Shown one piece after another: positions 47,201 to 58,100 of a stretch of DNA of 64,000 nt. Position 1 is the stretch's first letter, and each line of letters begins with the position of its first letter. The notes under the pieces were generated by a model. The model had not been told where the DNA came from, made no database searches, and worked only from the letters and a program-made list of their open reading frames with translations. Origin of the DNA: Rhizaria sp. SCN 62-66 (lineage: Eukaryota > Rhizaria, unplaced); the NCBI GenBank assembly GCA_001724265.1, contig MEDY01000087.1, positions 62,001 through 126,000 on the forward strand. Direction: 5' to 3'. The position numbers were made by a program, and so were the translations under genes.

Positions 47201-50200
47201 TTGAGACTCTTCGTGGTGAGATTGTTCCGGCTACCGTTGTCTCAGCTCAAGGTGAAATCGCTTCCTTGAACGCTACATTCACGGCCAATGCGGCACTTCG
47301 ACGTATCCCCCGCAAATCATCGTCGGATGCATCATCAAAACCTGGAGACACAGAGGTGCTTCGACCAACGTCTATGGGGGTTGGTCCTCGGTACTCACTC
47401 CAGTCTGGGGACTCGGTTGACACTGCTTCCTCTGGGGCCGTCGTTGACCGTGCTTCAAGCCGGACAATGACCCCATCGAGCTCCGCGCGTGGGTCACCCC
47501 ACTTACAACCCGCACGCCACTTGCCGTCGACTTTGGAAAACATTCTCGGCCGGATCCAGGACATTGCGAGCGACGACGATGAAGCCACCGTTGTGCCCAT
47601 TTTTGACACTGCTGTAACCCCTCACGATGAGGCCCTGGCGATTGCGACCAGGGAGGCTAAGATCGCAGAGCGTGAAGCACTATTTCCCGACGAAGTTGCC
47701 CGCGCAGACCCGGAGGTTATAGCATTTGCGTTGACTCGGCGCCCCGCAGTGACTGAGGAGCAGGTTGCTGCTCTGCCGGAGAACGATATCATGCGCCGGC
47801 TCCTGACTGCGGTTGCAGATGTTGAACGTGCAGTAGAGGCACGGTTTGACCGCTACTTGCGCGAGATGATTGTAGTTCACATTCCTGAGCTTCGCAACCG
47901 CGATCACCGGACTTTGACTTTGGAGGAAGTTGAGTCGCATGGATCGTTTTTACTCCGGCAACCCCGCCCCGTGAAACCAGACAGTGAAAAATGCCCGCTA
48001 TTATTGACGCCAGGATTCATGATGTCGCAGCAGCTGGCCGAACTCGGTATCGATGCATTACGTGCCAGGCACGTTGCCCACATCGCGCCACTCCACAACT
48101 ACACTCAACACACGTTCGCCTTCACACTCTTATTCGTTTCATCTCTCAATTTCGCAAACTGTGACGCGGATCTGGATGCCAAGCTGTCTTTAGCTCGCAA
48201 TCAAGTTCAGTATGCCCGTCGTATGGCCCTCGCAGGGAATCCGCTTAATCTCGAGCTACCCCCAGTTGAGCCGCCGCTAGATGCTGGTTACGAACGCGCA
48301 CGTGTGCGCAAAGGTGTTGCTGGCATCCTCGACTGGTCCAAGGTGGAACGCTCTATGGTTCCGCAGCTCGTGCGTCTGACGAGTTCAGAGAAGGAGCTTG
48401 CCTTAAGCCTCATCGCCAACACAAATGCAAGGAGTCAGCCGCAGCGCACTTCTAAGCGCACGAGGGCGCCTCTCAGCGACTTCTCGTTACCTGTTGTAGC
48501 TCACACAACAGATCGTAGCGCTGTGCGGTCAGTGCGCATGTCCCAACCCTTGCCGAACATTTTTGCCTATGCCAACGATACATCGATTGTTGGTGAGCTT
48601 TTGCGCACCCTGTGTGCCGAAGTGACGGATATTATGGCTGACTCATACGAAGCCACGACTCAGGCAAGGCCGACTGCGCACGAGCTTGCGCACCTGCTTG
48701 ATGGAACTCTCGGTGGGCGTTTTGCGGCTGTCGCGTCAGTGGCACCCCCGCTAGAACCAACCACTCGCGATCGCGCGATCGCAATTGAAGCATTGGTGGC
48801 GGACGGCAAGATCAACTCTGAAGTGCTGCTCGCCATTGCCACATCACCGCTTGATGAAGTTGAGGCGCGGCATGTTGACCGCTGCATCGCCGTCGACCCG
48901 ACGATACTCCCCGGTCAGCCGGTCGCATTGACGGCATACACATTGGCTAAATCCATTTGGCCAGAGCAGGGTATGGATGCGACGCGTGTGTTACCTACCC
49001 CATGGTATGTGCAACCAGACTTTGTGATGCAAATCCGTCGTGCAGGTGCACGCATTCGAGCGCAGCATGCGCGATTGAATGCTCTCAGTACAGGTAGTAC
49101 CATGCAAGAAGCGGAAGAGGCAGCACGTAACGCTGCATTGACCAAGGGCGAGAACCTCAGCCCAGGACTTGTGCTGCAGCTCGTCAAGGAGGGGGCTGCA
49201 GTCGTGAAGCAAGGCGCCTATTTAGCTGCGTTGGCGAATTCAACATCGAGCTCAGACAAGTACTTCGCTCGCAGGTATATTCAGTCCCTTGAGTACATGC
49301 AGAGCCAGAAGGACATCGCGAATGCGATCAAGCTCGGGGCCTATGCCTCCGCTACAAAGGCCAAGACCACTACTAATACTGATGCTGCGACTGTTCGTAC
49401 CACTGCGGTAAGGACTGAATCAAGTAAGTCTGTCTCGGCAACGCGTATCGTCTCATCGGTCGCCTCTCAACCGGTGAAACGACTGCCCGTCGTTCCTGTT
49501 TTGACAAATTCCTCGGTGAGCGAAACTTTGTCGTCTGCAGACAAAGCAACGCGCATCAGCGCAAGTTCGAGTGCTAGCAAGGCGGAGAAGAAGGACAATA
49601 AAGACAAGAAGGACAAGCGCGAGAAACGCCCCCACGAAAGTGGCAGTCGTGAGCCCAGCCGTGACCGCGGCCCTGACCGTGATATGGACCGTAGTAGCAG
49701 TTCGCGTCATAGGACTCCTAACAGCGACACTCCGCATGTTCATAACAGGAGGCCGGCAACACCAACTAAAACCGCAAACATGACCGATGGTGACCGTGAC
49801 ACTGACGATGTTCAGCTCCCATTACCTGAGACGCACTCAAAGGAAACCACCGTGATGAGCGATGCGAGCACAAGCAAGAGCAAGGAAGTGGGGGCAGTTC
49901 GTGATGCTGTCGCGAGTGTTGCAATGACAGCAGCTGGAGCAAAGCTGACTGCGTCGACGGACAGCATCACCAACGGCAACGAGAGTGGGCACGCGAGCGG
50001 CACTAAAACTGCTGCATCCTCAACTCATGCCGCAAAACCGGTCGCACACTTAAAGATTTTGACCAATGTCAAGTCGGTGTCGTCTCCTGCAGCGAGTCCA
50101 ACTGCGCCTGCTTCAGCGAAACATGCCAAAGTAGGAGCCCTAACCTCACAACCGCCGCTTGAGTGTCGTTATCGTTGCTCAACGTGCACAGCTGAGACCA

Positions 50201-51096
50201 GAGAGGTGAGCAAGACTGTACCACGCTGCTGTGAGATCTGTCGCGGCCGCAATCTCACACCTATCATCGGCAATCAGTCTCCAGTTGCTTAGACGGTGAC
50301 ATCTGCAGCACAGCAACAACACGTCAAGAGCAACAAGAAAACGACATCCCTGTCGACCACATCGTCATCTGCATCGGTCTCAGGGCGCGTTCCACCAAGC
50401 AGCAGTCCCACTCTTTATCAGCGCCTTGTCGAATCCAGCAAGATCAGCAACGTGAATGCGGCAAGCACTCATGTCCCATGGACACCTAGTGTTCGTTGCG
50501 GCGGCGGCAGCGACGGGAATACGAGCACGCAAGCTGTTGACATCGGCAGCAGGGATATTAGCAATGAGGACCTTGCCGCTGCAATCTCAGGTTCAAGCTC
50601 CAACGATACTTCTGTCGCCCCAGTCTCTACGAATGTTCATATTAGCGGCGCTGTGGGAGCAACTGCTTCGGTCGAGAAGGTCACTGACTTTTCATTCCAG
50701 GCCAAGGAGGAGCCCGTCTTCACAAGTGTGCCTAACAAGCTTGCTGGAACTGTCGTGTCCGGCGCGTCTAAGTCCTTCACTGCCTTCTCTACTCTGCCAC
50801 CGCCGCCGCCATCGCGTCCCCTGCAGCAGCAACAGCAACAGCAGCCGGTGCGTAAGCCTGTTGTGCTGTTGCCGATGCAGTCTCCGTACGAGGCGCTAAC
50901 TGGTGCGGTGACGGTGGAACTTAGCAATGACGATGACAATGGTAACAACGACATGATGATGACACAAAATGATCTCTTTGGTCCTGCGTCCCTGCCTGTT
51001 GCATCGTCTGACTCCTTCGCTCTTCTATCTCCAGATGGAGGCTGTACAGCTGCTCCGCCCAGTGATCAGGCAACCTCTTCTGCTATGTCTAATTAA
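44288..51096 (+). CDS. Arg/Asp-rich giant with Cys-knuckle and two in-frame TAGs (about 2,166 aa)
   Basis: Exon 1 is 44288-45391 and exon 2 is 45700-51096 (TAA). The intron has a GTATGT donor and ATAG acceptor and is phase 0. Exon 2 is one frame broken only by TAG at 46030-46032 (residue 479) and 50290-50292 (residue 1899). Features in order: disordered Ser/Thr-rich N-terminus; a basic/acidic helical stretch rich in Glu, Lys and Ala (near residue 400-460); an Arg/Asp/Glu/Tyr-rich segment (about 655-745) resembling RD/RE domains of splicing or nuclear factors; an acidic DIDDDDDDGD patch; ordered helical blocks (about 1010-1470); a Lys/Asp-rich charged stretch; and a compact Cys motif (CSTC then CCEIC, about 1856-1890) suggesting a zinc ribbon. 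Codon choice is less GC-biased than in neighbours. I infer a nuclear RNA- or chromatin-linked protein; the family is unknown. Confidence 0.7.
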
Positions 51097-52352
51097 GCGA
51101 TGCGGCAGCTCTGCGGCATCAACATCATCGACCAGTAATTTTCTATTGAGGAAGACTTTCCCAATGGACGTCCCAATGAAAGGTCTGCAACAAGCTACAA
51201 TAGTGTTTAAAAAAAAAAAACTCTACCTATTAACCCGTCTATATATAATGAAACAATCACAAGATCTGCGTCTACTAGCATGTAGCATCGCACGCGTAAC
51301 TCAATACATCACATCTCGGCCCACAATGATGGGGTACATGTGTCGCGTTGCGTGCACGTATATTTGTTTGATATGAGTGCGCATATAACATTTATGAAAA
51401 GCGAATTGTTTGAAATGTTTGTTTATGATTTTATTTTTGATCATGTCGAGGCTCATACCAGCAGCCCTGTCCCGTCCGAACGCACTATCATAGCAGTGCG
51501 GCATCCTATCTCGTCGCCATCATCACATTCGTGTTGTTTGTGAGATCGCAATATAGATATAGAAATGCCGCGTTAAAGAAAAAGAAAAAAGAAAATAAAC
51601 CTATTAAACCAGCACTGCGAGAAAAGCAGTTGTTGGCAAATCTCGTTTGCACATGCGAAGGCATTGAGATGAGTGAGTACACCCAAAAGAAAAGAAACGA
51701 AAAAGAAAGAAAAACTGCAAAAACAAAAAAACAAAAATTATAAAATACTAACGATTTTGTAAAATAAAGTTGACTTTAATGCCAATAAATACAAAGCATG
51801 GGAGTATAGTGTGATGCTTATCACAAAAAGCAAACGACACGTCGCAATAACAACAAGCGAACCAATCAAGCGGCACACTCTGGAGAGACTTGTGCACCAG
51901 CACATGGAAGCAGCGCCCCAATGGATGATGAGTGGACGGCGTCACCCACTGCAAGAGACGTACGCGTGTGCCTGCTATCCGCATGCAACGACGACCGAAG
52001 CGGGGTTAAGCGGCGTTGAGCATCACTTGAGAAGCGGCGCTCATTCGACTGTTTAAGACAGTGAGCAGACCGCTACGCAGCCGCATCACATGCCGGGCAA
52101 GCAGCCACAAGCAACCGTCGTTTGAGCCGTGGTCGACTCTCTGTGAGAGAGTGCACGAAATGTGGTATAGTGCTGCGATGACGATACAAAACGAACGTGT
52201 GCAGATCAAACGCTCGACTGTTGGTGACGTTGGTGTTGCCTGCGCACGCTAAGAGCGAGATAACACGCCGTCGCAGTGCTGCGCACCGCTGCTGACTGCC
52301 CGGGTGCCGCTGCGTTCGCCTGCCGCGCGGCCGCTGAACGGAGTGGGGCCGC
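51097..52352. other. convergent intergenic region, A-rich
   Basis: This region of about 1.26 kb lies between the stop of the giant gene and the uL13m stop. It has A-rich purine stretches near 51570-51745. Several short frames exist but none looks protein-like. Presumably it contains 3' UTRs. Confidence 0.45.
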
Positions 52353-53192
52353 TTACTCGTACTGCTTGGTGACGAGCTTGAGCTGCGGGATGAGGCGCGA
52401 GTCGACCTTGTACTCGACGCGCGACAGCACCTTGCGCTTGATGTCCTCGGGGAAGTCGGCGGGGAAGTCCCACGTGTCGGTGAGTGCCACCGTCTGCGCC
52501 TGGACCTGCTCCAGCGACACCGGGTGGTTGGGGAACATGGCCTGGAACGGGTGCTCGGGACCCGGGTAGACCTTGAGGCGCGCCATCTGGTTCAGCTTGT
52601 GCTTCGTCTTGGGGATCATACCGCGCACGGCGTGCAGAAGCACGCGTTCGGGGGCGCGGTTGCGCCACTCGATCGCGGGGACCTCCTTGAGGTTGCCGAC
52701 GTAGCTGTGCGTGGGGGGCGTGTAGGGCAAAGGCAAAGAGAGAAAGGGGACGGGGGGGAAGCAAAGAGAAGATTCCGGGAGTGCAAGAAAGAAGGGGTTT
52801 GTCCAAAAGTGAGTTAAAAATGCCAGAACTAATGACATAGGTCATGCCCGAAAAAGCTAGAGCAAAGCGAGAGGGTGAGTTAGCGCTAAAGCACCAACGT
52901 GCGAGTGTGGAGTGAGACAAAACAAAAAGCGCGAGCGTGCGGGTCAGCGTGGAGGCGAGAAGGGATGTACGTACCCAGTGTGGCGACGGTAGATCTTCTG
53001 GTCCCACTTGCGGCCAGTGAACTTGATGTCCTTGACGTTGACGACGACAACGGTGTCGCCGCAGTCGACGTTGGGGGTGTAGGTGGGCTTGTGCTTGCCC
53101 ATGAGCACAGTGGCGACGTGCTGGGAGAGGCGGCCGACGATCTGCGACTTGGCGTCGAACAAATGCCAGGACTGCTTGATCACCTTACTCAT
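52353..53192 (-). CDS. MRPL13: mitochondrial-type large-subunit ribosomal protein uL13m, two exons (189 aa)
   Basis: Exon 1 is 53192-52975 and exon 2 is 52704-52353 (TAA). The 270-nt intron starts GTACGT, ends ACAG and splits a Gly codon. The sequence follows the bacterial/organellar L13 pattern: SWHLFDAKSQIVGRLSQHVA, GKHKPTYTPNVDCGD, FTGRKWDQKIYRRHTGYVG, then ERVLLHAVRGMIPKTK and LKVYPGPEHPF. The cytosolic L13a pattern is different. Bacterial L13 is about 142 aa; the extra C-terminal 45 residues match the longer mitochondrial forms. The nuclear gene product should act in the mitochondrial 50S-like subunit, although the N-terminus is not an obvious cleavable presequence. Tandem with the Sec61 beta gene on the same strand. 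Confidence 0.92.
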
Positions 53193-54091
53193 TGGTGCCG
53201 TCCTGGTGGGACAACAGAGGAAGTAGGGGAAGCATGGAAGGAAAAAAGGGAATGTCAGTCAGGCGGTGGGCGAATGTGGCTGAACGGCGACTGGGAGGGA
53301 GGCGCCCAGGGACACAGATCGCGCAGAAGAGATACATTATTAAGTGCGAAGGTAAAACAAGACATGCTCAGTCATGAAAGTGTTATAATTTATCTAATGA
53401 TGAAGGACAGAGCGTGCATTTAGAGCTCAATCGAAGGCCTCGGTCGAGCCCGAGAAGACCGTGGGCCGGTTGGAAAAGTCTAGCCGCCCCCGGTCAAAAC
53501 ATGATTTGGGAGCCATAAAGACGTCTTAAAAGGATAAACTGTGTATTGAAGCATGATTTAAACATGCCAGTGTACTTTTGTAACACATATTGCCACTGAA
53601 ACCCGGACCACGTACGCACATCGCGCACTAATCCGCTCCGAAGCGCCGTCTTGGACGCCCCAGCTCAGACTAACCGAGTCCCAAGCAGCACGCTGATTCG
53701 GATCAAAACAGCCACGAAGCAGCGCTTCTCCCACCCACCAGCACGCCGCGCCCGGTCGCCGCGCGTCACCGCGCCCCGGCACACCCCCGTGGCCCGGTCC
53801 TCGCGTCATCACGGTTGGACGGGGCTCGCAGGGCAGGCAGAGGTGGGGCGTGGTGTCAGACCGCCTCGACAGCAGAAACGGCGACGATGGGCGGGTCGAG
53901 AGAGCGACGCGTGCGGGGGCGGGGAGGACGGGGTGCGCGCGCGCAGAAAGCACGCCCAGTCACTCACGGATCCGTACAAACTGCGCGGCGCGTCCTCGCG
54001 CGGGCGCGGTGGGCGGGCGGGCGGGAGTTGAAGGTGTCGCCATAGTGTGGCGACAGAATGAGAAACGAACGCAAACAAGGGGGAAGGGAAC
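53193..54091. other. intergenic region, partly GC-rich
   Basis: About 0.9 kb lies between the uL13m start and the Sec61 beta stop. It includes a GC-rich block near 53640-54020 with frames of Arg/Ala-rich, non-protein-like composition. It should contain the uL13m promoter and the Sec61 beta 3' UTR. No gene is supported. Confidence 0.4.
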
Positions 54092-54720
54092 TTACTCAGC
54101 GGTGGGGGCAGGGGTGGAAGCGCCAAAGATCTTACCGAGGATGTGGAGGAAGACGACGGTGCCGATGTAGGCGACGGAGACGAAGAGAACGGCGTTGGGG
54201 GAGCTGCGTGGGGAGCAAGGCAAGGAGAGAGGGGGAGGGAAGGAGGTGAGTATCAGAGTGGATTTGGCGGGGCAAAACGAGACATTGCAAAAGAAAAGTG
54301 GATGTTAGCGTAGATAAGATCATGACGTACAGCTTGATTCCGGGGGTGTCCTCGGAGAAGAAGCGGAGCATGTTGGCGGAGGGGTCCGCCGCGTTGTTCA
54401 TAGCAACCTTCTGGGTACGCTGAGGTAGTGGGCGAGATGACGAAACAGGGACACGATATACGCGATGGAAACAGGATGTTGTGAGATAAATGTGGTAGGA
54501 TAGCGCTGGATATTGACTAGTGTGTGCGAAAAAATGTACTGCATGATAGAAACCAGCGATGGAGAGCCAGGGTGGATCGCTGACTCACACTTTAGCTTGT
54601 GCGAAGATGGGAGGGGATATGGCAAGCAAGGACGGGCGTTTCGGAAGGGAATGTCGCGCTTACACGCAACGCAAAAAATAGACTTAGAAGAAACAAACAT
54701 AAACATCTCGCACGTACCAT
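54092..54720 (-). CDS. SEC61B: Sec61 beta subunit of the ER translocon (60-64 aa)
   Basis: Coding exons: 54410 or 54401 to 54331, then 54203-54092 (TAA). The intron between them starts GTACGT and ends GCAG, phase 2. The first exon holds NMLRFFSEDTPGIKL, the Sec61 beta signature before the membrane helix. The second gives SPNAVLFVSVAYIGTVVFLHILGKIFG, the single tail-anchor helix, and a short Thr/Pro-rich end. An extra upstream exon is likely: ATG at 54720-54718 sits directly against a GTACGT donor, and an acceptor at 54411 joins it in frame to Lys-Val-Ala-Met. This gives 64 aa; otherwise translation starts at 54401 with 60 aa. The protein is short compared with the usual 80-100 aa because the variable cytosolic N-terminus is minimal. 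It is a tail-anchored ER membrane protein in the translocation channel. Confidence 0.9.
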
Positions 54721-55176
54721 TAGAAAAGAAACAACCTAACTTAGGGTCGACAAATGGACAACAAAGCAGCGGCCTCGTCATGGCCGAAGAGGCCCGCTTA
54801 GGCCAAACCGGTCAACCGAATTAACCATCATTTTTCGGAACCTGTAAATCCCAACCACTGGCTGCGAGCTGGTGTGACCACGCTTTCATTTAAGACCTTT
54901 GCAAGAAGGCTAATATTATTATTATTATTATCTACGTACGTTGAAGTAAACTTTTCTGTCTCATCCAAATTATACTAAGTTGCCAATTTATACAATGATG
55001 GTTATTCCCTTCAACGACTCCCCCGTACAACAGTCGATCGGCTGTCGACCCCCACCGTCCTTCCTTCGACCATACCAGCCTCTGGCGCAGTGAGACCGCA
55101 CTCAATAGCTACAACAGCAAAGGACTAGGGCGGCCACACGTTAACGTCGGTGCTCTTAGAGCTGAATTTAGGTTAA
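54721..55176. promoter_or_regulatory. divergent intergenic region with ATT microsatellite
   Basis: This AT-rich stretch lies between the Sec61 beta start and the start of the secreted giant on the opposite strand. A short (ATT)n run lies at about 54910-54931. It probably carries both promoters. Confidence 0.4.
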
Positions 55177-58100
55177 ATGCTATTAGCTTCTTCTAAGCCG
55201 CGCCTCAGTAAGTCGCTTGTGGCCGTGGCGATGCTTGTACAACTACTCGCAGCGATGTTACCTGTGCCTGCTGTAGCAGCCGGGGGCGGGATTGACTGTC
55301 AAGCTAATGCGGAACAAAAGCCAATTCAGTTAACCCCGCAGCTTGCGTTGCTAGCGGGGGACGTGATTAGCTTCCGCGCAGTACGTTCATCAACCGCCTC
55401 TGTACACACTTCACTTCAAGTCACTTTAAGTCACAAACATCGCTACTTTCCTGTTATCATTCGATAGGTCAAAATTTATCAACCACACGCTTTTTGTAAT
55501 TATGCGTTGCTTTTTGCCTAGAATTATGGCACAGTAACTGGTTATCTTGCTCCTCAAGATACGACTGCCTCGAGCAAAGACTGTTCGACTGTGCCACTTA
55601 CAGTTGTAAAGGAGCAGTCGCGTACAACGCAGGTATTTCGTAATGAAACTCAAACATGTCGTTTATCAGTGTTTTATAATAGCTTTACGTTGTTTTTCCT
55701 TGGAATCTGTGAATTCTACAAAGATATACCTTGTTTAAGAACGCTGACATCGCACGCATCTTCCTTCCCAACCTCTTGAATCTCTCTCACACACTGCAGT
55801 TCATCATCGTCCCCGTGGCTGTGCTCGACGATGAGTCCATCGACGTCGCGTCCCAGACGCTGCCCACAGCGACGACGACCGCGCCGCGCCTCGTGTCGAC
55901 AGTGCAGCTCATCCATATCACGGACGGGCGCATGCTCGGCACGCGCGCCTGCTCTACCCCGCGGTCTGTGTGCAACTCAGCGCCGGTGTTGCTGCCCAAG
56001 TCGTTCACCTACCCGTGCAACCACACGATGAAAATGTTCAACAGCATCTGGGACCTGGAAGCGCACAACATCACGGCGCAGGCGTACCAGGCGCTGCTGA
56101 GGGACCGGTCGGAACAAAGTAAGTGAAAAGTTACATATAGATCACTGATCACAAGAGATCTCTCTCGAAATAATCGCTGTATATATATTTTTCGCTCGTG
56201 GGTAATGTATCTGACGGTTTTCCTCCTTCATTTTGGTTGTCTTTGATTCAACTGTGTTCATCACACTTTGCGCGTAGCTGATGCGACTGGTCCGACGAGT
56301 CTGCTGCCGACGGCGCCAGGACTGATATTCCCCTCAATCCCCAACATCAGTGCAAACTCACAAGGCAGTGGCTTCAACATCTTCAGCAGCAACAGTAACG
56401 TCAAGACTGCCAACATCAGCACGAGTGGTGAGAGCACAAGCTCGGCAGGCGCGACTGCGATCAACGCGAGCGCAAGCGAGGCTGGCACTGAAGCTGACAA
56501 GGACGCAGGAGGCGTCGACGCCGCAATCGAGGCGGCAATGACCGCGGCGGCGCTGTCGCTCGCGGAAGACATCTGCCTCGACGAGACAATTCGTGGCAGC
56601 GGGCCGATCAGCGCGCTCGGTTATCAAAGTCGAAATAGAGGCGCTGCGCGCACATTCAGCGCATCGGCCCAAAGCCAAGCCACAGGTCATAGCGCTGACG
56701 CGAATGATATTGTTGACTATGATGAGTATGATGATGATCTCAGCAATGATCTTGATTAGGATAGTGGCGGACTCACGGGGAAACGACGCGTGAGTCGCGT
56801 CTTTGCCCCTCGCTGGCAGCCATACGGCTCCGCAACGCGCGCGCGCAGTCACTCCACAGCTACTGGTCGCAGCCACACAACGCTCGCTCACAGTCATCTC
56901 GACACGGCGGACCAACACAGCAGCAGCAGCGAACCCGTCAACAGTGCCCCTGAGGGCGGCCTCGTGCGCAGCGGCAAGCACGTGCGCGTCAGCGCCAGAG
57001 CGGAGCGGCGCCACGCGGAGGCGGAGCTCGCCGCGGCGCCAAACCCGCCCGCGGCGAGGCCGAGCACCGTCTGGCGCGACCTGCGCGCGCAGCAGCGGCT
57101 CCTGCAACAGCAATATGAGCAGCAACAGCAGAAACAGCAGCAAGCGCAGCAGCAACATCAACGGCTGAAGAATGAGACGCCGTCGAACGAGGGTCTAGGC
57201 GGACATACGCACAGTGTAAGCACTTTAGCAACAGGCAGTGCAGCTGCAATGGCGGCGGAGACGCGCGACAGGCGTGACCGCAGCACGATGCCAGTGAGAT
57301 CGCAGTCACCGCAGCCGTCACAGTCGCCGAGCAACAGCGGTGCGCAGGCGCATAGCAGCACTGGTGACCCACAGTCACTTGGGACAAACCCGATGTCGCA
57401 AAATGACAGTTACAGCGCCAAGTCAGGCGGTACAGGTGCACACTCAAGTCCTGAAACTGCACGAAACGCAGTTATCGCAAGCGAGAGTGACGCCGACAGT
57501 GAAAGTGGCCGTGAGCGTGCTGAAGCTGCAGTCTCGCGCGAGCGCGCGGAGCAGTACCTCACCACTCTCGAGCGCTACGGCAGCAACCCTGCTCTGCTCA
57601 GGAAACAGCTCCAGTGGCAACCACTCGACACAACCGGCGCCACTAAGAGCAGTGCAAATACGAGCCAGAACACGAACTCCGCGGAATCGGCGTCAACAAG
57701 CACTGGCGGGGCTGCTGAACCCACTACCGCTGCCTCCGAGACCGCTGCGGCTGCTGCTGCGTCCGAGACGACGGTGGCGACGGCGGCAGCAAGCACGACG
57801 ACCGAGGCCGTCATGCCGGGCACGATGCTCGGCAGCGGAAGCGACGCCACGGACCTCATGAACATGATCAACGTCGGCGGGTTGGCCTCGTTCCTGTCGA
57901 GCAGCGGCGGTCTCACCGCGGGTACGGGCGTCACCACGCCAGGCCAGTCGCAGGGCGTCGAGGCCACGGCGGCGGCCGCAGCGGCCACGGCCACAGGCTC
58001 GCTGATCGGGCTTGACCCGAGCCAGATCTTCAAGCCGGGCGATTCGCTGGGGCTGCAGTCGACGCAGGAGAAGATGCTGCAGTCGCAGCTCAGCATGGTC

